DNA of 64,000 nt from Coprothermobacteraceae bacterium (GTDB taxonomy: Bacteria; Coprothermobacterota; Coprothermobacteria; Coprothermobacterales; Coprothermobacteraceae): NCBI GenBank assembly GCA_013178255.1, contig JABLWY010000001.1:300503-364502 (forward strand), given 5' to 3'. The notes below the pieces were generated by a model. The model had not been told where the DNA came from. It saw only the letters and a program-made list of their open reading frames with translations, and ran no database searches. Shown here piece by piece: positions 17,131 to 25,813 of the stretch (the first letter of the stretch is position 1; each line of letters begins with the position of its first letter). The position numbers and the translations under genes are program-made.

Positions 17131-17454
17131 TTGAAAATACGAATAAAAGCAAAAGCGATAGCGCAGTACTTGTCCCACGTGGTTAAGAGCTGTTACGGGG
17201 TTACGTCCATACCAAAATCTAGCTTGAAGGATTACGCCAGCGGCTTGGTGGGCATTTATGCGTACGCTGAAGGGGTGATAGTTCGTATAAAGGACAACAC
17301 CGTCTTTGTGACAGTCCACATAACTGTAGACCCACTGAGCCCTGTGGCCGCCATTGTCAAGAACTTGAAGGAGGCTTTGGATTACGCATTGAGAAAGCTT
17401 CTCATAAAGAACTACGTCGTGGAAGTCAAAGTTCACGTACCTAGGAGGCCTTAG
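17131..17454 (+). CDS. Asp23/Gls24 family protein
   Basis: 107 aa. The small Asp23/Gls24 fold is seen in IKAKAIAQYLSHVVKSCYGV and in the later VFVTVHITVDPLSPVAAIVKNLKEALDYAL. In Gram-positive bacteria the YloU member sits directly before the DAK-domain fatty-acid kinase gene, the same arrangement as here (2 nt gap). Role presumed in envelope or fatty-acid stress; the mechanism is unknown. TTG 17131 is chosen because AAGGTGGTGG ends 6 nt upstream. Earlier in-frame codons would start inside the promoter. Confidence 0.8.
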   Translation: MKIRIKAKAIAQYLSHVVKSCYGVTSIPKSSLKDYASGLVGIYAYAEGVIVRIKDNTVFVTVHITVDPLSPVAAIVKNLKEALDYALRKLLIKNYVVEVKVHVPRRP

Positions 17455-17456
17455 AA

Positions 17457-19034
17457 ATGACAACAATTCTTTCTCCAGCAGAATTTGCCAGTGCTTTTGA
17501 GAGTGGATACAGACTTGTAAAGGAGCTTCAGGAGGACATAAATGCTCTAAATGTGTACCCTGTGCCTGATGGTGATACTGGGGTAAACATGACCCTGACG
17601 TTAGAGAGCGTAGTAAATGAGCTTAGGAAAGCAAGGAACGCCAACTTCACAGAGATCGGACACATAGTCGTAAAGGCTTCGCTATCAGGTGCCAGGGGGA
17701 ACTCAGGGGTCATTCTCTCACAGATTTTAAAGGGTTTCGGACACCAACTGCGCGTTGCCGACGGAAAGGGTTTGGATGTAGATGGATTTGTCAAAGCTGT
17801 AGTAGAGGGTAGAAAGTCCGCCTACCATGCGGTCATTAAACCCGTAGAGGGCACCATATTGACGGTCATCAGGCGCGTAGCAGAGCACATAGATGGCCGT
17901 AAGTACGACTCTTACGAAGAAGCCCTATCGGACATAGTCGATGTGGCATGGAATACCGTGCTCGAAACGCCCAAAATGCTGGATGTTTTGAAGAAAGCGG
18001 GGGTAGTGGACGCAGGCGGTTATGGCCTCTACGTCTTCTTTGAGGGATTTAGGGCGGGCGTCACAAAGGAGAAGGCTAAGCCACACAGGTTAGCGCAACG
18101 TGTTTCTGAGACGTTCATTGCTGAAGCAGGGTACGGCGAGTACAAGTTCTGTACCGAGGCGTATCTAAAATCAGACAACTTGGAACTTGACCATGCGAGG
18201 CGCTTCTTGGCCGAGCATGGGGACTCTTTGGTTTTGGGGCAAGAAGGCGAGCTTTGGCATTTCCATGTGCACACCAATGAGCCATTCAAAGTCCTTAAGG
18301 AGATGGAGAAGTATGGTGAGTTGGTGCACATAAAGGTGGACAACATGGCTGCGCAGGTTCAGCGCAGCTTTGAGAGGGAAGAGAAGCCATTCGCTGTCGT
18401 AGCCGTAGCACCGTCCCCCAAATGGGCGGAGCTTTTCAGATCCTTGAACATAGATTTTGTGGTTTCAGGCGGTCAGACCATGAACCCTTCAGTAGGGCAA
18501 CTTGTTGACGCTGTCAAGCACGTGCCAAGTCGCAAAGTGTACATTTTCCCGAACAATCCTAACATCATATTGTCGGCTAATCAAGTTAGGGAACTTACCG
18601 ATAAGGAGGTCATAGTCATACCTACCAAGAACCCTGCTCAAACTGCAGTGGGATTAGCTCTGTACTTCGGGGTCGAACAAGAGTTGGATGAGTTCTTCAA
18701 CGAAATGTTGCCCAAGATGGATTACTTGGAGCTGACTAAGGCTACGAAGCAGGCATCAGTGGACGGTTTTGAAATCGAAGAAGGGGATTGGCTTGTACTT
18801 TTGAACGACCGTCTCAGAGGTACGTGTAGGGATTGGGCGTGCGTGCTGAGTTTGATTAGGGGTTTTGTGGATGAGGGTCAGTACAGTGTGGCTACCGTTT
18901 TTGTTGGGGCTGACGCTCGTGAAGAAGAGTTAGCGGAACTGAAGGTCTTACTGCAGAGTGCGGGACTAGAAGTGGACGAGTACGACACTGGGCAACCCTT
19001 TTACCCGTATTGGGTTCTCCTTGAAAGAAGCTGA
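17457..19034 (+). CDS. DAK-domain fatty-acid kinase-like protein (FakA/YloV family)
   Basis: 525 aa. N-terminal DhaL-like kinase domain with NALNVYPVPDGDTGVNM (Asp ligands for Mg-ADP) and SLSGARGNSGVILSQ, a central FakA domain and a C-terminal domain with GDWLVLLNDRLRGT. FakA phosphorylates fatty acids bound to a FakB (DegV) partner for phospholipid synthesis. No fakB is in the window. Next to an Asp23 gene and overlapping recG by 14 nt, the same neighbourhood as yloU-yloV-recG in Firmicutes. Confident in the family; the substrate is inferred. Confidence 0.85.
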   Translation: MTTILSPAEFASAFESGYRLVKELQEDINALNVYPVPDGDTGVNMTLTLESVVNELRKARNANFTEIGHIVVKASLSGARGNSGVILSQILKGFGHQLRVADGKGLDVDGFVKAVVEGRKSAYHAVIKPVEGTILTVIRRVAEHIDGRKYDSYEEALSDIVDVAWNTVLETPKMLDVLKKAGVVDAGGYGLYVFFEGFRAGVTKEKAKPHRLAQRVSETFIAEAGYGEYKFCTEAYLKSDNLELDHARRFLAEHGDSLVLGQEGELWHFHVHTNEPFKVLKEMEKYGELVHIKVDNMAAQVQRSFEREEKPFAVVAVAPSPKWAELFRSLNIDFVVSGGQTMNPSVGQLVDAVKHVPSRKVYIFPNNPNIILSANQVRELTDKEVIVIPTKNPAQTAVGLALYFGVEQELDEFFNEMLPKMDYLELTKATKQASVDGFEIEEGDWLVLLNDRLRGTCRDWACVLSLIRGFVDEGQYSVATVFVGADAREEELAELKVLLQSAGLEVDEYDTGQPFYPYWVLLERS

Positions 19035-21402
19035 AGTGGAGTCCAAAAACAAAGCTGCTCTAGCTCTAAAACAAGAAGTTGAGAACGGTTTTTCGGTTTC
19101 TGAAATCGACGGGCAGTGGTTTCACTACATAGTAGTAAATTACTTGAACGGCTTGAGGTACAAGATCAGGACGCCCATCGAACTTGTGGAGTTGGACGAG
19201 CTCATAGCGCAGTTCAACCGATATCCGCTGCTACCATTGTCTGATAGGAAGAAGCTCTGCAATCAACTGCTTCATTGGCTGAAGAAGCCTTTGGACGCGG
19301 CGCTAACGAAAGAAGAAGTTCAATCGGACGAACCCATGGAGCTTTGGGAGACCCCTGTCACTGCGGTCAAGGGCGTAGGGAAGAAGGTTCAGCAAGCTTT
19401 GGCCAAACTGGACATAGAAACGGTGTGGGACCTGCTCCACTACTTGCCCATCAGGTTTGTGGACAGGAGTTCGGTGCTGAAAATAAGGCAGTTAAGGGTT
19501 GGCTTCGAGGCGACTGTCATAGGACGGGTCGTAGATGTGAAGCTCCAACGGACTTTTAAGGGATACCGTATACTGACTGTAACCCTTGAAGACGACACAG
19601 GGCGAGTGGATTTGGTGTTCTTCAATCAGGAATTCCTAGCGAAGCAGTTCAAGAGGGGGCAGCAGATCATAGTCACTGGTAAGGTGGAAAGACAGAAGAA
19701 CAACTTGCAGCTCACCAACCTTAGATCAGACTCATTCGAAGTGATCAACGGTGCAAATGAGCTCTTGCCACTAGTGCCTATCTACAGGGGCGGTGGCGGT
19801 GTGAGTGGCAACGTGTTGAGGCGCTTGGTGCTTGCAACCGTAGAGGACTTTGGGCCGCATGTGCCCGAGGTGTACCCATACTGGAAGGAATCACGTTTTG
19901 ATCCGTATTACGTGGCTATACACAGGCTTCACAAACCCAATAGCCTACGAGAGTTCGAAGAAGCCAGAAAGCAGGTGGCCTTTCGAGAAATATTCGTACT
20001 CCAGGTTTTGCTCGCTTTAAAGAGGTTGACAGCGGAGAAGTCCAGGGGCATATCTTTTTCCATAGAAGAGTCTTGGATCAAAGAACTGGAGGACAGGCTC
20101 CACTTCAAACTGACTAACGCTCAGAAGAGGGTCATTGATCAGATTTTGGACGACATGAGGAGGCCGCACCCCATGAACAGGTTGGTTCAGGGAGACGTAG
20201 GTTCGGGCAAGACTGTGGTGGCTATGTTCGCTGCCTTGGTGGCAGCGAAGAACAACAGGCAGACGGCTGTGATGGTCCCCACGGAAGTCTTGGCTTTTCA
20301 ACACTACATGGTGTTCTCTCAGTGGGGTGAGGAGCTTGGGCTTAGGGTGGGGCTCTTGGTCGGGTCTATGACGCAGACTGAGAAGACACGAACCAAGCGT
20401 TACATGAAATCAGGACAGTTGGACATAGTGGTGGGCACTCATGCTCTGATACAAGAGGGAACGCACTTCAAGGACTTGGGCCTTGTGGTTATTGATGAAC
20501 AACATAGGTTTGGCGTACACCAGAGGGCTGCGCTCATTGGTATGGGTATGGAAAAACAACCGGACGTCTTGGTGATGACGGCGACTCCCATCCCCAGGAC
20601 GCTAGTACTTACCTACTATGGGGACTTAGACGTTTCTGTAATCGATGAACTACCTCCGAACCGCAAGCCCGTGAAGACCTTCTGGGTGACATCGAAGCGG
20701 CGATCTGAAGTCTACGAAGCCGTAAGGCGCGAACTAAGAGCAGGGCGGCAAGCTTATGTGGTGGCGCCTCTGATTGAGGAATCTGAAGCTGTAGAGGCTG
20801 CAGCGGCCACTCAGCTGTACGAGGAGTTGTTGGAGGGCTACTTGAGTGGCTTCCGCCTAGGGCTTCTGCACGGTAAAATGGGCAAAGACGAGAAGAAGGA
20901 AGTAATGGACGCGTTCAGGCGCGGCGAGCTTCAGGTCTTGGTGGCGACGCCTGTCATCGAAGTAGGAGTGGACGTTCCCAATGCGACGGTTATAGTCATA
21001 GAGGGGGCAGAGCGTTTTGGACTTTCTCAGCTTCACCAGCTCAGAGGCAGGGTCGTACGCAGTGCTTACCAGCCGTATTGCTTCCTCATCTCAGACGGTC
21101 GAACAGAAGAGGCGAGAGAACGCCTGGAAACGATGGTAAAGTCTACGGACGGATTTGCTATTGCCGAAAAAGATCTCATTCTTAGAGGCCCTGGTGAACT
21201 CTTGGGTGAGCGACAGCACGGGTTCTTTGGGATGAGGGTGGCAGACCTAATAAGAGATATGCCTATGTTGGAGAAGGCACGGCAAGATGCAGAGCGCTTA
21301 ATCAGGCAGGATGCCAATCTACAGTCTGCAGAGGCGGAATTCCTTAAGAAGTACCTAATGAAGGAGTTCGCAGAAGCAGCGTACTTGCTGGGGGTAGGGT
21401 GA
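19021..21402 (+). CDS. recG: ATP-dependent DNA helicase RecG
   Basis: 793 aa. Remodels stalled replication forks and branch-migrates Holliday junctions. An N-terminal extension of about 100 residues precedes the wedge domain (VTAVKGVGKKVQQALAKL, an OB fold with RVDLVFFNQ), as in thermophilic RecG proteins. Helicase motifs follow: GDVGSGKTVVA near 391, VIDEQHRFGVHQR near 490, MTATPIPRTL, then VATPVIEVGVDVPNA and the TRG-like QLHQLRGRVVR. Start TTG 19021 has no clear Shine-Dalgarno; a GTG five codons later is also possible. Overlaps fakA-like gene upstream and the HisC-like gene by 1 nt downstream. Confidence 0.95.
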   Translation: MKEAEVESKNKAALALKQEVENGFSVSEIDGQWFHYIVVNYLNGLRYKIRTPIELVELDELIAQFNRYPLLPLSDRKKLCNQLLHWLKKPLDAALTKEEVQSDEPMELWETPVTAVKGVGKKVQQALAKLDIETVWDLLHYLPIRFVDRSSVLKIRQLRVGFEATVIGRVVDVKLQRTFKGYRILTVTLEDDTGRVDLVFFNQEFLAKQFKRGQQIIVTGKVERQKNNLQLTNLRSDSFEVINGANELLPLVPIYRGGGGVSGNVLRRLVLATVEDFGPHVPEVYPYWKESRFDPYYVAIHRLHKPNSLREFEEARKQVAFREIFVLQVLLALKRLTAEKSRGISFSIEESWIKELEDRLHFKLTNAQKRVIDQILDDMRRPHPMNRLVQGDVGSGKTVVAMFAALVAAKNNRQTAVMVPTEVLAFQHYMVFSQWGEELGLRVGLLVGSMTQTEKTRTKRYMKSGQLDIVVGTHALIQEGTHFKDLGLVVIDEQHRFGVHQRAALIGMGMEKQPDVLVMTATPIPRTLVLTYYGDLDVSVIDELPPNRKPVKTFWVTSKRRSEVYEAVRRELRAGRQAYVVAPLIEESEAVEAAAATQLYEELLEGYLSGFRLGLLHGKMGKDEKKEVMDAFRRGELQVLVATPVIEVGVDVPNATVIVIEGAERFGLSQLHQLRGRVVRSAYQPYCFLISDGRTEEARERLETMVKSTDGFAIAEKDLILRGPGELLGERQHGFFGMRVADLIRDMPMLEKARQDAERLIRQDANLQSAEAEFLKKYLMKEFAEAAYLLGVG

Positions 21403-22337
21403 TGGACAGGAGGCTACATCTCAACGAAATGCAAGTTCCTCTTCCCAAGGAGCTTTTTGATGGGCTGGATTTGGACTTGGTGCGCTTCTATCCTTTGGAG
21501 GAAGCGGAAGCTGAGCTCAAGGTGCGAATTGCCCAGTATGCTGGAGTGCACCCTGACAATGTGTTCATTTATTCGGGCATAGACGGGCTAATCGAGTTGA
21601 TGTACAAAGCGTTCTGGGACAAGGAACTTCTTCTTCATGAGCCGACCTACTACGTATATGACAGAGAGGCTTTGCGACAAGGCATAGCGGTAAGAAGGGC
21701 TTCGCTTAGGCGATCCAATCTGCCTGACTACTTCTACGACATGGCAGAGGGACGCATTGTGGTGGTGGTGAATCCTAATAATCCCACGGGCAACCTGCTC
21801 ATAGACGCTGAACAAGCTGTACGAATACTGCAGAAAGCAGCATACCTCGTCGTCGATGAAGCCTACTACGAGTTCTCGGGTGTAACTATGGTGCCGCTTC
21901 TAAAACAGCATCCTAACTTGGTAGTTTTTAGGACCTTCTCCAAAGCCTTTGGGTTGGCGGGTGCTAGGGTGGGCTACATGATTGCGGATCCAAAGTTGGT
22001 TTCTACCTTTGGCCAGTACACTGAGGTATACAGAGTCAGTAGCCTCTCCATTTTGCTAGCGCTGAGGGCACTCGAAAACAGGTCCTACATGGAGCGTTAC
22101 GTCTCGCTAGTCAAAGAAGTCAAAACAAAGTTAATTCAAGGCCTCAAGCAGCGCGGCATTGGTGTAAAGGACACAGCGGCAAACTTCGTAATTGTGGAAA
22201 AGGAGTTTGCGGAGTTCTTAGAGGGGCGCGGCTTCAAAGTGCGAGTGTTTGACACCTTTGGTCGCCTTACAGTGCCTTCCCTCGAAGTTGCAGAGGAGGT
22301 GCTGAGGAACTGTGAGGATTACAGGCGGGAAGCTTAA
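21402..22337 (+). CDS. PLP-dependent aminotransferase, HisC-like
   Basis: 311 aa class I/II aminotransferase, shorter than typical HisC (about 350 aa). N-terminal HLNEMQVPLP resembles the HisC entry LNEN, followed by YSGIDGLIEL, PTYYVYDREAL, VVVNPNNPTGN (PLP-contacting Asn), VDEAYYEF and FSKAFGLAGARVGY with the Schiff-base Lys near 180. It may make histidine (histidinol-phosphate aminotransferase), but no other his gene is nearby, so an aromatic or other amino-acid substrate is also possible. ATG 21402 overlaps the recG TGA (TGATG). Overlaps rsmD by 26 nt. Confidence 0.8.
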   Translation: MDRRLHLNEMQVPLPKELFDGLDLDLVRFYPLEEAEAELKVRIAQYAGVHPDNVFIYSGIDGLIELMYKAFWDKELLLHEPTYYVYDREALRQGIAVRRASLRRSNLPDYFYDMAEGRIVVVVNPNNPTGNLLIDAEQAVRILQKAAYLVVDEAYYEFSGVTMVPLLKQHPNLVVFRTFSKAFGLAGARVGYMIADPKLVSTFGQYTEVYRVSSLSILLALRALENRSYMERYVSLVKEVKTKLIQGLKQRGIGVKDTAANFVIVEKEFAEFLEGRGFKVRVFDTFGRLTVPSLEVAEEVLRNCEDYRREA

Positions 22338-22854
22338 GAACTTGTCATTGAACCCTCCCAAGGTTCCGGGCCTGAGACCACTTCCCGAGCGTGAACGCCT
22401 CTCTTTATTTAACATGTTAGGTTCTGTGGAAGGGGTTAGGGTTGCTGACTTGTTTGCAGGTTCGGGTATTGTGGCTTTTGAGTTCCTGTCGAGAGGTGCT
22501 TCAACGGTGGTGGCTGTTGAGATGAACAGACGACTTTGTAGTTTCATGCGCGAACAAGCAGCCTCCTGGGATGTTGAACTTCGAGTGGTGTGCGGTGACG
22601 TGATGCGGTTCTTGAGCACACCGCCTGAAGTAGATATCATCTTCATGGGGCCACCTAACAACCAGGGCTATGTAACCAAAGTGCTTGACAGATTGCTCAG
22701 CTTAGAGTACACAGGTCTAGTCATAGTGCAGCGTTCCCACAAAGAAGACTTGCCTATCTATGCGAAGGTCTTGCGGTCAACGGGAAAGGATGAGAGCATA
22801 ATTGAAATTGTGAAATTGGAACTAAGCCTGCGGGGTGGTTCGCATGAAGATTGA
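22312..22854 (+). CDS. rsmD: RsmD-family 16S rRNA (guanine-N2) methyltransferase with an altered catalytic motif
   Basis: 180 aa. RsmD methylates G966 of 16S rRNA using S-adenosylmethionine. N terminus MRITGGKLKN matches the family's RIxxGxxKG. SAM-binding motif I is ADLFAGSGIVAFEFLSRG, with AVEMN as motif II. Motif IV, normally DPPY/NPPY, reads MGPPNN, so both the Asp/Asn and the aromatic residue are replaced. The flanks (DIIF before, QGY after) align well, so this is a real substitution in the sequence as given. Start GTG 22312 lies inside the aminotransferase gene with GAGGAGGTG upstream. Activity is uncertain. Confidence 0.8.
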   Translation: MRITGGKLKNLSLNPPKVPGLRPLPERERLSLFNMLGSVEGVRVADLFAGSGIVAFEFLSRGASTVVAVEMNRRLCSFMREQAASWDVELRVVCGDVMRFLSTPPEVDIIFMGPPNNQGYVTKVLDRLLSLEYTGLVIVQRSHKEDLPIYAKVLRSTGKDESIIEIVKLELSLRGGSHED

Positions 22855-23185
22855 AGGCATCAGCTTCGGCGAAATCATAGTGGATGGGCGTTCCTACCAT
22901 AACGACATAGTCATCTGCGGCGATATCGTTCAACCTTGGCAGAGGATGTCCTCACACAGGGTTGAGCTCGACGATATCAAACCCCATATGCCTGAAGGAA
23001 CAGTCTTGGTAGTGTTTGGTACAGGCTTTGGCCAGCGTGTGATTGTGTCGCCCTTGGTTAAGCAGTACCTGTTGGGGAGGGGGATTGGCCTAATAGAGCA
23101 AGAAACGCCAGAAGCCGTGAAGACCTTCAATGAGTTAGTGGAGAAAGGCCAGATGGTGGTGGCCTTTCTCCACGTTTACTGTTAG
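22844..23185 (+). CDS. Mth938-like domain protein (DUF498)
   Basis: 113 aa of the DUF498/Mth938 family (PF04430; eukaryotic relatives NDUFAF3 and AAMDC). Conserved features: VDGRSYHNDIVICGD, PWQRMSSHRVELDDI, VLVVFGTGFGQRV and a C-terminal EAVKTFNELVEKGQMVVAFLH. The biochemical role is unknown. ATG 22844 overlaps rsmD by 11 nt with CGGGGTGG upstream. Its TAG abuts the reading frame extension of the convergent pckA gene. Confidence 0.8.
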   Translation: MKIEGISFGEIIVDGRSYHNDIVICGDIVQPWQRMSSHRVELDDIKPHMPEGTVLVVFGTGFGQRVIVSPLVKQYLLGRGIGLIEQETPEAVKTFNELVEKGQMVVAFLHVYC

Positions 23186-23226
23186 ATAGAGTCTCTGATT
23201 TCGGGGTACAGGTCTTGGAATTTCTC
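23182..23226 (-). other. In-frame continuation of pckA after its TAG codon
   Basis: Directly after the pckA TAG (23229-23227) the same frame reads EKFQDLYPEIRDSI and then TAA at 23184-23182. The charged helix plus PEI pattern looks like a natural C-terminal end following LREDRRKY, so the TAG may be a recent nonsense change (for example from TTG or TGG), a readthrough site or a sequencing error. Confidence 0.5.
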
Positions 23227-24654
23227 CTAGTACTTGCGCCTGTCTTCCCTGAGTGCTGCTGCCAGCTGCTTGTATTGGTCCTTCCCGTATATCTTGTATG
23301 GGTCATACAGGTCCAAATCCACTCCAGGGACTTCGACTGCGACTTCGTAACCTAGGTCTTCATTGTAAGACCACTTTATCGTACCTCTGGCTATGTTTTC
23401 CACGACTTTCAAAGTAACCTCAGGTGTGATCTTTACTCCTTCCAAGCCGCCCACTTTACCCGTATTGACAATATATACGTCGATGGAGTGCTGCTTCATG
23501 ATGTCATACAGCCTGTTGCCACTCTTGGCAGGCTCGCTGATTATGAAGGGGTCGAAACCCACAACCCTAGTGGTTTCGCCCACCCTGTTAGGGTCATCAG
23601 CACTAGTAATGGTGCTTTCACCCAACATGAAGAATGCTGCTGCTTGGGCTGGACTCACCAGTCTGCCCACCGGTGGGATGTCATAACGGCGTGTGTTAAA
23701 AAGGAAGAAGTCTACTCTTGGCAGGTCGATGTCATCGCCAGTGTTGGGTATACGGCGTCGGTTTATAACAGCACGACCATTGGTGCTAACAGTCATGTTG
23801 TCGAAGTCGATTTCACCGTTAGGGCCTACGTAAACATTTTCCAAGATAGCATCTTCGGCCAGCACTGCCTCCTGTAACTCTCTCGTCGAGCTAACCGAAT
23901 CCGTCTTGACATAGAAGTTCTTTTCAGTACCATAGGCGTTGCCTCTTGGTGTCAGCATGTTGATGTCATCCTGTAGTATCTCGATTCCTTCAGGTGGTTG
24001 AAGCCCGTGAGAATTCACGCTGATGGTCGTCTTACCCGTTCCTGAAAGCCCAAATATGAGTGCGCCCCTCGTTACTAATTCGCCGTTCGCGTTCCTGATG
24101 TGATAGACCTTGCTTCCCGCGTGAAGGCCCAATCCTCCTCTCTCTTCTCGCATGATGTGCATGGCCATCCTCAACCCAGCCATCTTAGATTCCCCGTAGT
24201 AGTCTGAACCCAAGATCACGGTCAAGTGTTCGTTGGGGAACACCAAAATGCGGCGCTCCGGCCAGTCTGGGAAAGCAGCTATGTATATGTCCGGCTCTCT
24301 CTCCCCTGCGGGATCGAAATTGTTGTGGGTCATCATGAAAGCAAGGCGTGCGTACTCTTTGGGCACGATGTATACCTGCCTAAAGGGATTCTCCGGCGAA
24401 ACGCCTATGTTGCGCTCTACTTTGACCATGACCCTGTTTTTGTACGCGTCAAAGACTTGATCCAAGAGTGCAGCTATTTCAGGGGTAATAGTGTAGTGGT
24501 ACTCAGTGAACTTTGCACTCCTGGACTTGACGGCAGAGTGATAGACGGGAATACCGTAACGGTTAGGCACTTCATCCTTCTTTGCCCAAGCCCTGAGCTC
24601 GGCTAGTTCAGGGTTGACGGCATAAGCGAGTTGAGTGAAAAGCTTCCTCCACAT
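23227..24654 (-). CDS. pckA: Phosphoenolpyruvate carboxykinase (ATP), divergent form
   Basis: 475 aa to the first stop. Interconverts oxaloacetate + ATP and PEP + CO2 + ADP, linking amino-acid/TCA metabolism with gluconeogenesis. The P-loop GLSGTGKTT lies near 203, with the metal and substrate region DDINMLTPRGNAYGTEKNFYVKTD downstream, then ILENVYV, FDNMTVSTNGRAVINRRRIPN and VGETTRVVGFDPF. The kinase-2 stretch differs from the common LIGDDEHGW form, placing it in a divergent branch. ATG 24654 has AAGGAGGT. The stop is TAG, and 14 further sense codons follow in frame (see 23182-23226). Confidence 0.85.
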   Translation of the reverse strand: MWRKLFTQLAYAVNPELAELRAWAKKDEVPNRYGIPVYHSAVKSRSAKFTEYHYTITPEIAALLDQVFDAYKNRVMVKVERNIGVSPENPFRQVYIVPKEYARLAFMMTHNNFDPAGEREPDIYIAAFPDWPERRILVFPNEHLTVILGSDYYGESKMAGLRMAMHIMREERGGLGLHAGSKVYHIRNANGELVTRGALIFGLSGTGKTTISVNSHGLQPPEGIEILQDDINMLTPRGNAYGTEKNFYVKTDSVSSTRELQEAVLAEDAILENVYVGPNGEIDFDNMTVSTNGRAVINRRRIPNTGDDIDLPRVDFFLFNTRRYDIPPVGRLVSPAQAAAFFMLGESTITSADDPNRVGETTRVVGFDPFIISEPAKSGNRLYDIMKQHSIDVYIVNTGKVGGLEGVKITPEVTLKVVENIARGTIKWSYNEDLGYEVAVEVPGVDLDLYDPYKIYGKDQYKQLAAALREDRRKY

Positions 24655-24690
24655 AAGGACCTCCTTGCAGGCTATTAAACTTCACTTAAC

Positions 24691-24696
24691 ATTATA
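24691..24696 (-). promoter_or_regulatory. Possible -10 box for pckA
   Basis: TATAAT on the minus strand lies 36 nt before the pckA ATG and overlaps the last codon of the upstream gene. It could give pckA its own transcript. No -35 match is visible. Confidence 0.4.
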
Positions 24697-25807
24697 CCTT
24701 AGTCCAGCCAAAATCCTTCAAAGCTTCTAGCTCCTTGCTCAGGTCACCTGGCAAAAGAACAATATGGTTGCCTATGCTTTGCAGGAAAGGACTGCCCTCT
24801 ATCCTCAAAGTGATCTGCGTCCGGCACATATGTTCGACGTGTTCAGAAGGGACGGCCTCTCCGACGAAGTACTTGAACTTCTTGCCTTTCCCGATTCTGA
24901 ATCCTGTGTACACTCCTATTGGCAACGTGCCTTGTACCCCGACATTGTAGCCCGTCTCGAAGTGGGTGTTCAGTGCATATTCCTGTACCAAATCTAAGGA
25001 CACCGTGCAGTGCGCGAATGTGTAAAGATCACCGTTACGGCGTGCCAAGTTCGCCATGAAACCTGGAGTGCCTGCTAGGTGGCGCGCCAGCATCATGGTG
25101 GCCATGGTTTCTATGTCGCCTTCGCAAGTTGCCACGCGGCCTTGGGCATTGAAAAGAGCTAGGGCCAAGCACCCCGTGATTTTCAGATTCACCGCCATGT
25201 CAAAGCAGCGCAAGGCAAAGGCAGAAAGCCCGTGTTTTCTCACGATCTCCACTAGCGCCTTGTATGCAGATGTGGCCTTGATTACCTCTTGTTCGGTTAT
25301 AAATGTGTGGGAAGCTCTGCTCATAACCTCCTTGGCTAAGTCCATGTCCGGCGTCAGATGTTCGCTGAGTTCTTCTAAGGGTATGAACGCGTAAGGTACC
25401 ATCAGTTCTTCAAGAATGGAAGTGTCGCCGCTCTTTATGAGCCAATCGCTGGGCTTACCAATTATCCCTGCCTTCTCTTTTCTCAAGGAGTCAAGGGTCC
25501 TGAGCCATTGGAGCCTTATGTTGTCTAGTTCAGAAATCAAGAAGACTGGTATACCTTGCTCGCTAGCATAACTTTGGACTTCTAAGCTTGCCGCTAGTCC
25601 GTTAGCAGTACCAAAGGGTAACAGTAGTACGCCAGCCCTAAGGTAGCTCTTTGCTACCTCTTCGCTACCACCGCTCAAGAACACTAAGGCTTCTGGTTGC
25701 TCGTTTTCCTCTAGAGTGACCCCGTGCTGAGCAAAGAAACGTTTAGCAGACTCAATGTCTGAAGCGTAATTTGGGTAAATGGGGCTGTACACAAACTTTA
25801 CTTTCAT
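24692..25807 (-). CDS. L-fucose/L-arabinose isomerase-like protein
   Basis: 371 aa. Resembles the fucose isomerase-like family of unknown substrate: an N-terminal alpha/beta region (ALVFLSGGSEEVAKSYL, LLPFGTANGLAASLEV) and a C-terminal region with ATCEGDIETMATMMLARHLAGTP, where Glu and Asp occupy the positions of isomerase metal ligands, then HCTVSLDLV and HFETGYNVGVQGTLP. Usually these proteins act on or sense sugars. ATG 25807 has GAGGTGAT. Between the exporter-like gene (6 bp upstream) and pckA on the same strand. The enzyme activity is unproven. Confidence 0.7.
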   Translation of the reverse strand: MKVKFVYSPIYPNYASDIESAKRFFAQHGVTLEENEQPEALVFLSGGSEEVAKSYLRAGVLLLPFGTANGLAASLEVQSYASEQGIPVFLISELDNIRLQWLRTLDSLRKEKAGIIGKPSDWLIKSGDTSILEELMVPYAFIPLEELSEHLTPDMDLAKEVMSRASHTFITEQEVIKATSAYKALVEIVRKHGLSAFALRCFDMAVNLKITGCLALALFNAQGRVATCEGDIETMATMMLARHLAGTPGFMANLARRNGDLYTFAHCTVSLDLVQEYALNTHFETGYNVGVQGTLPIGVYTGFRIGKGKKFKYFVGEAVPSEHVEHMCRTQITLRIEGSPFLQSIGNHIVLLPGDLSKELEALKDFGWTKV

Positions 25808-25813
25808 AAACGA

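Noticed and set aside
23227..23229. Pyrrolysine encoding by the pckA TAG
   Set aside because: Many ordinary genes here end in TAG (glpK, the DUF498 gene, the Asp23 gene, the GDPD gene), so TAG is a normal stop, and no pyl gene or downstream element is visible.
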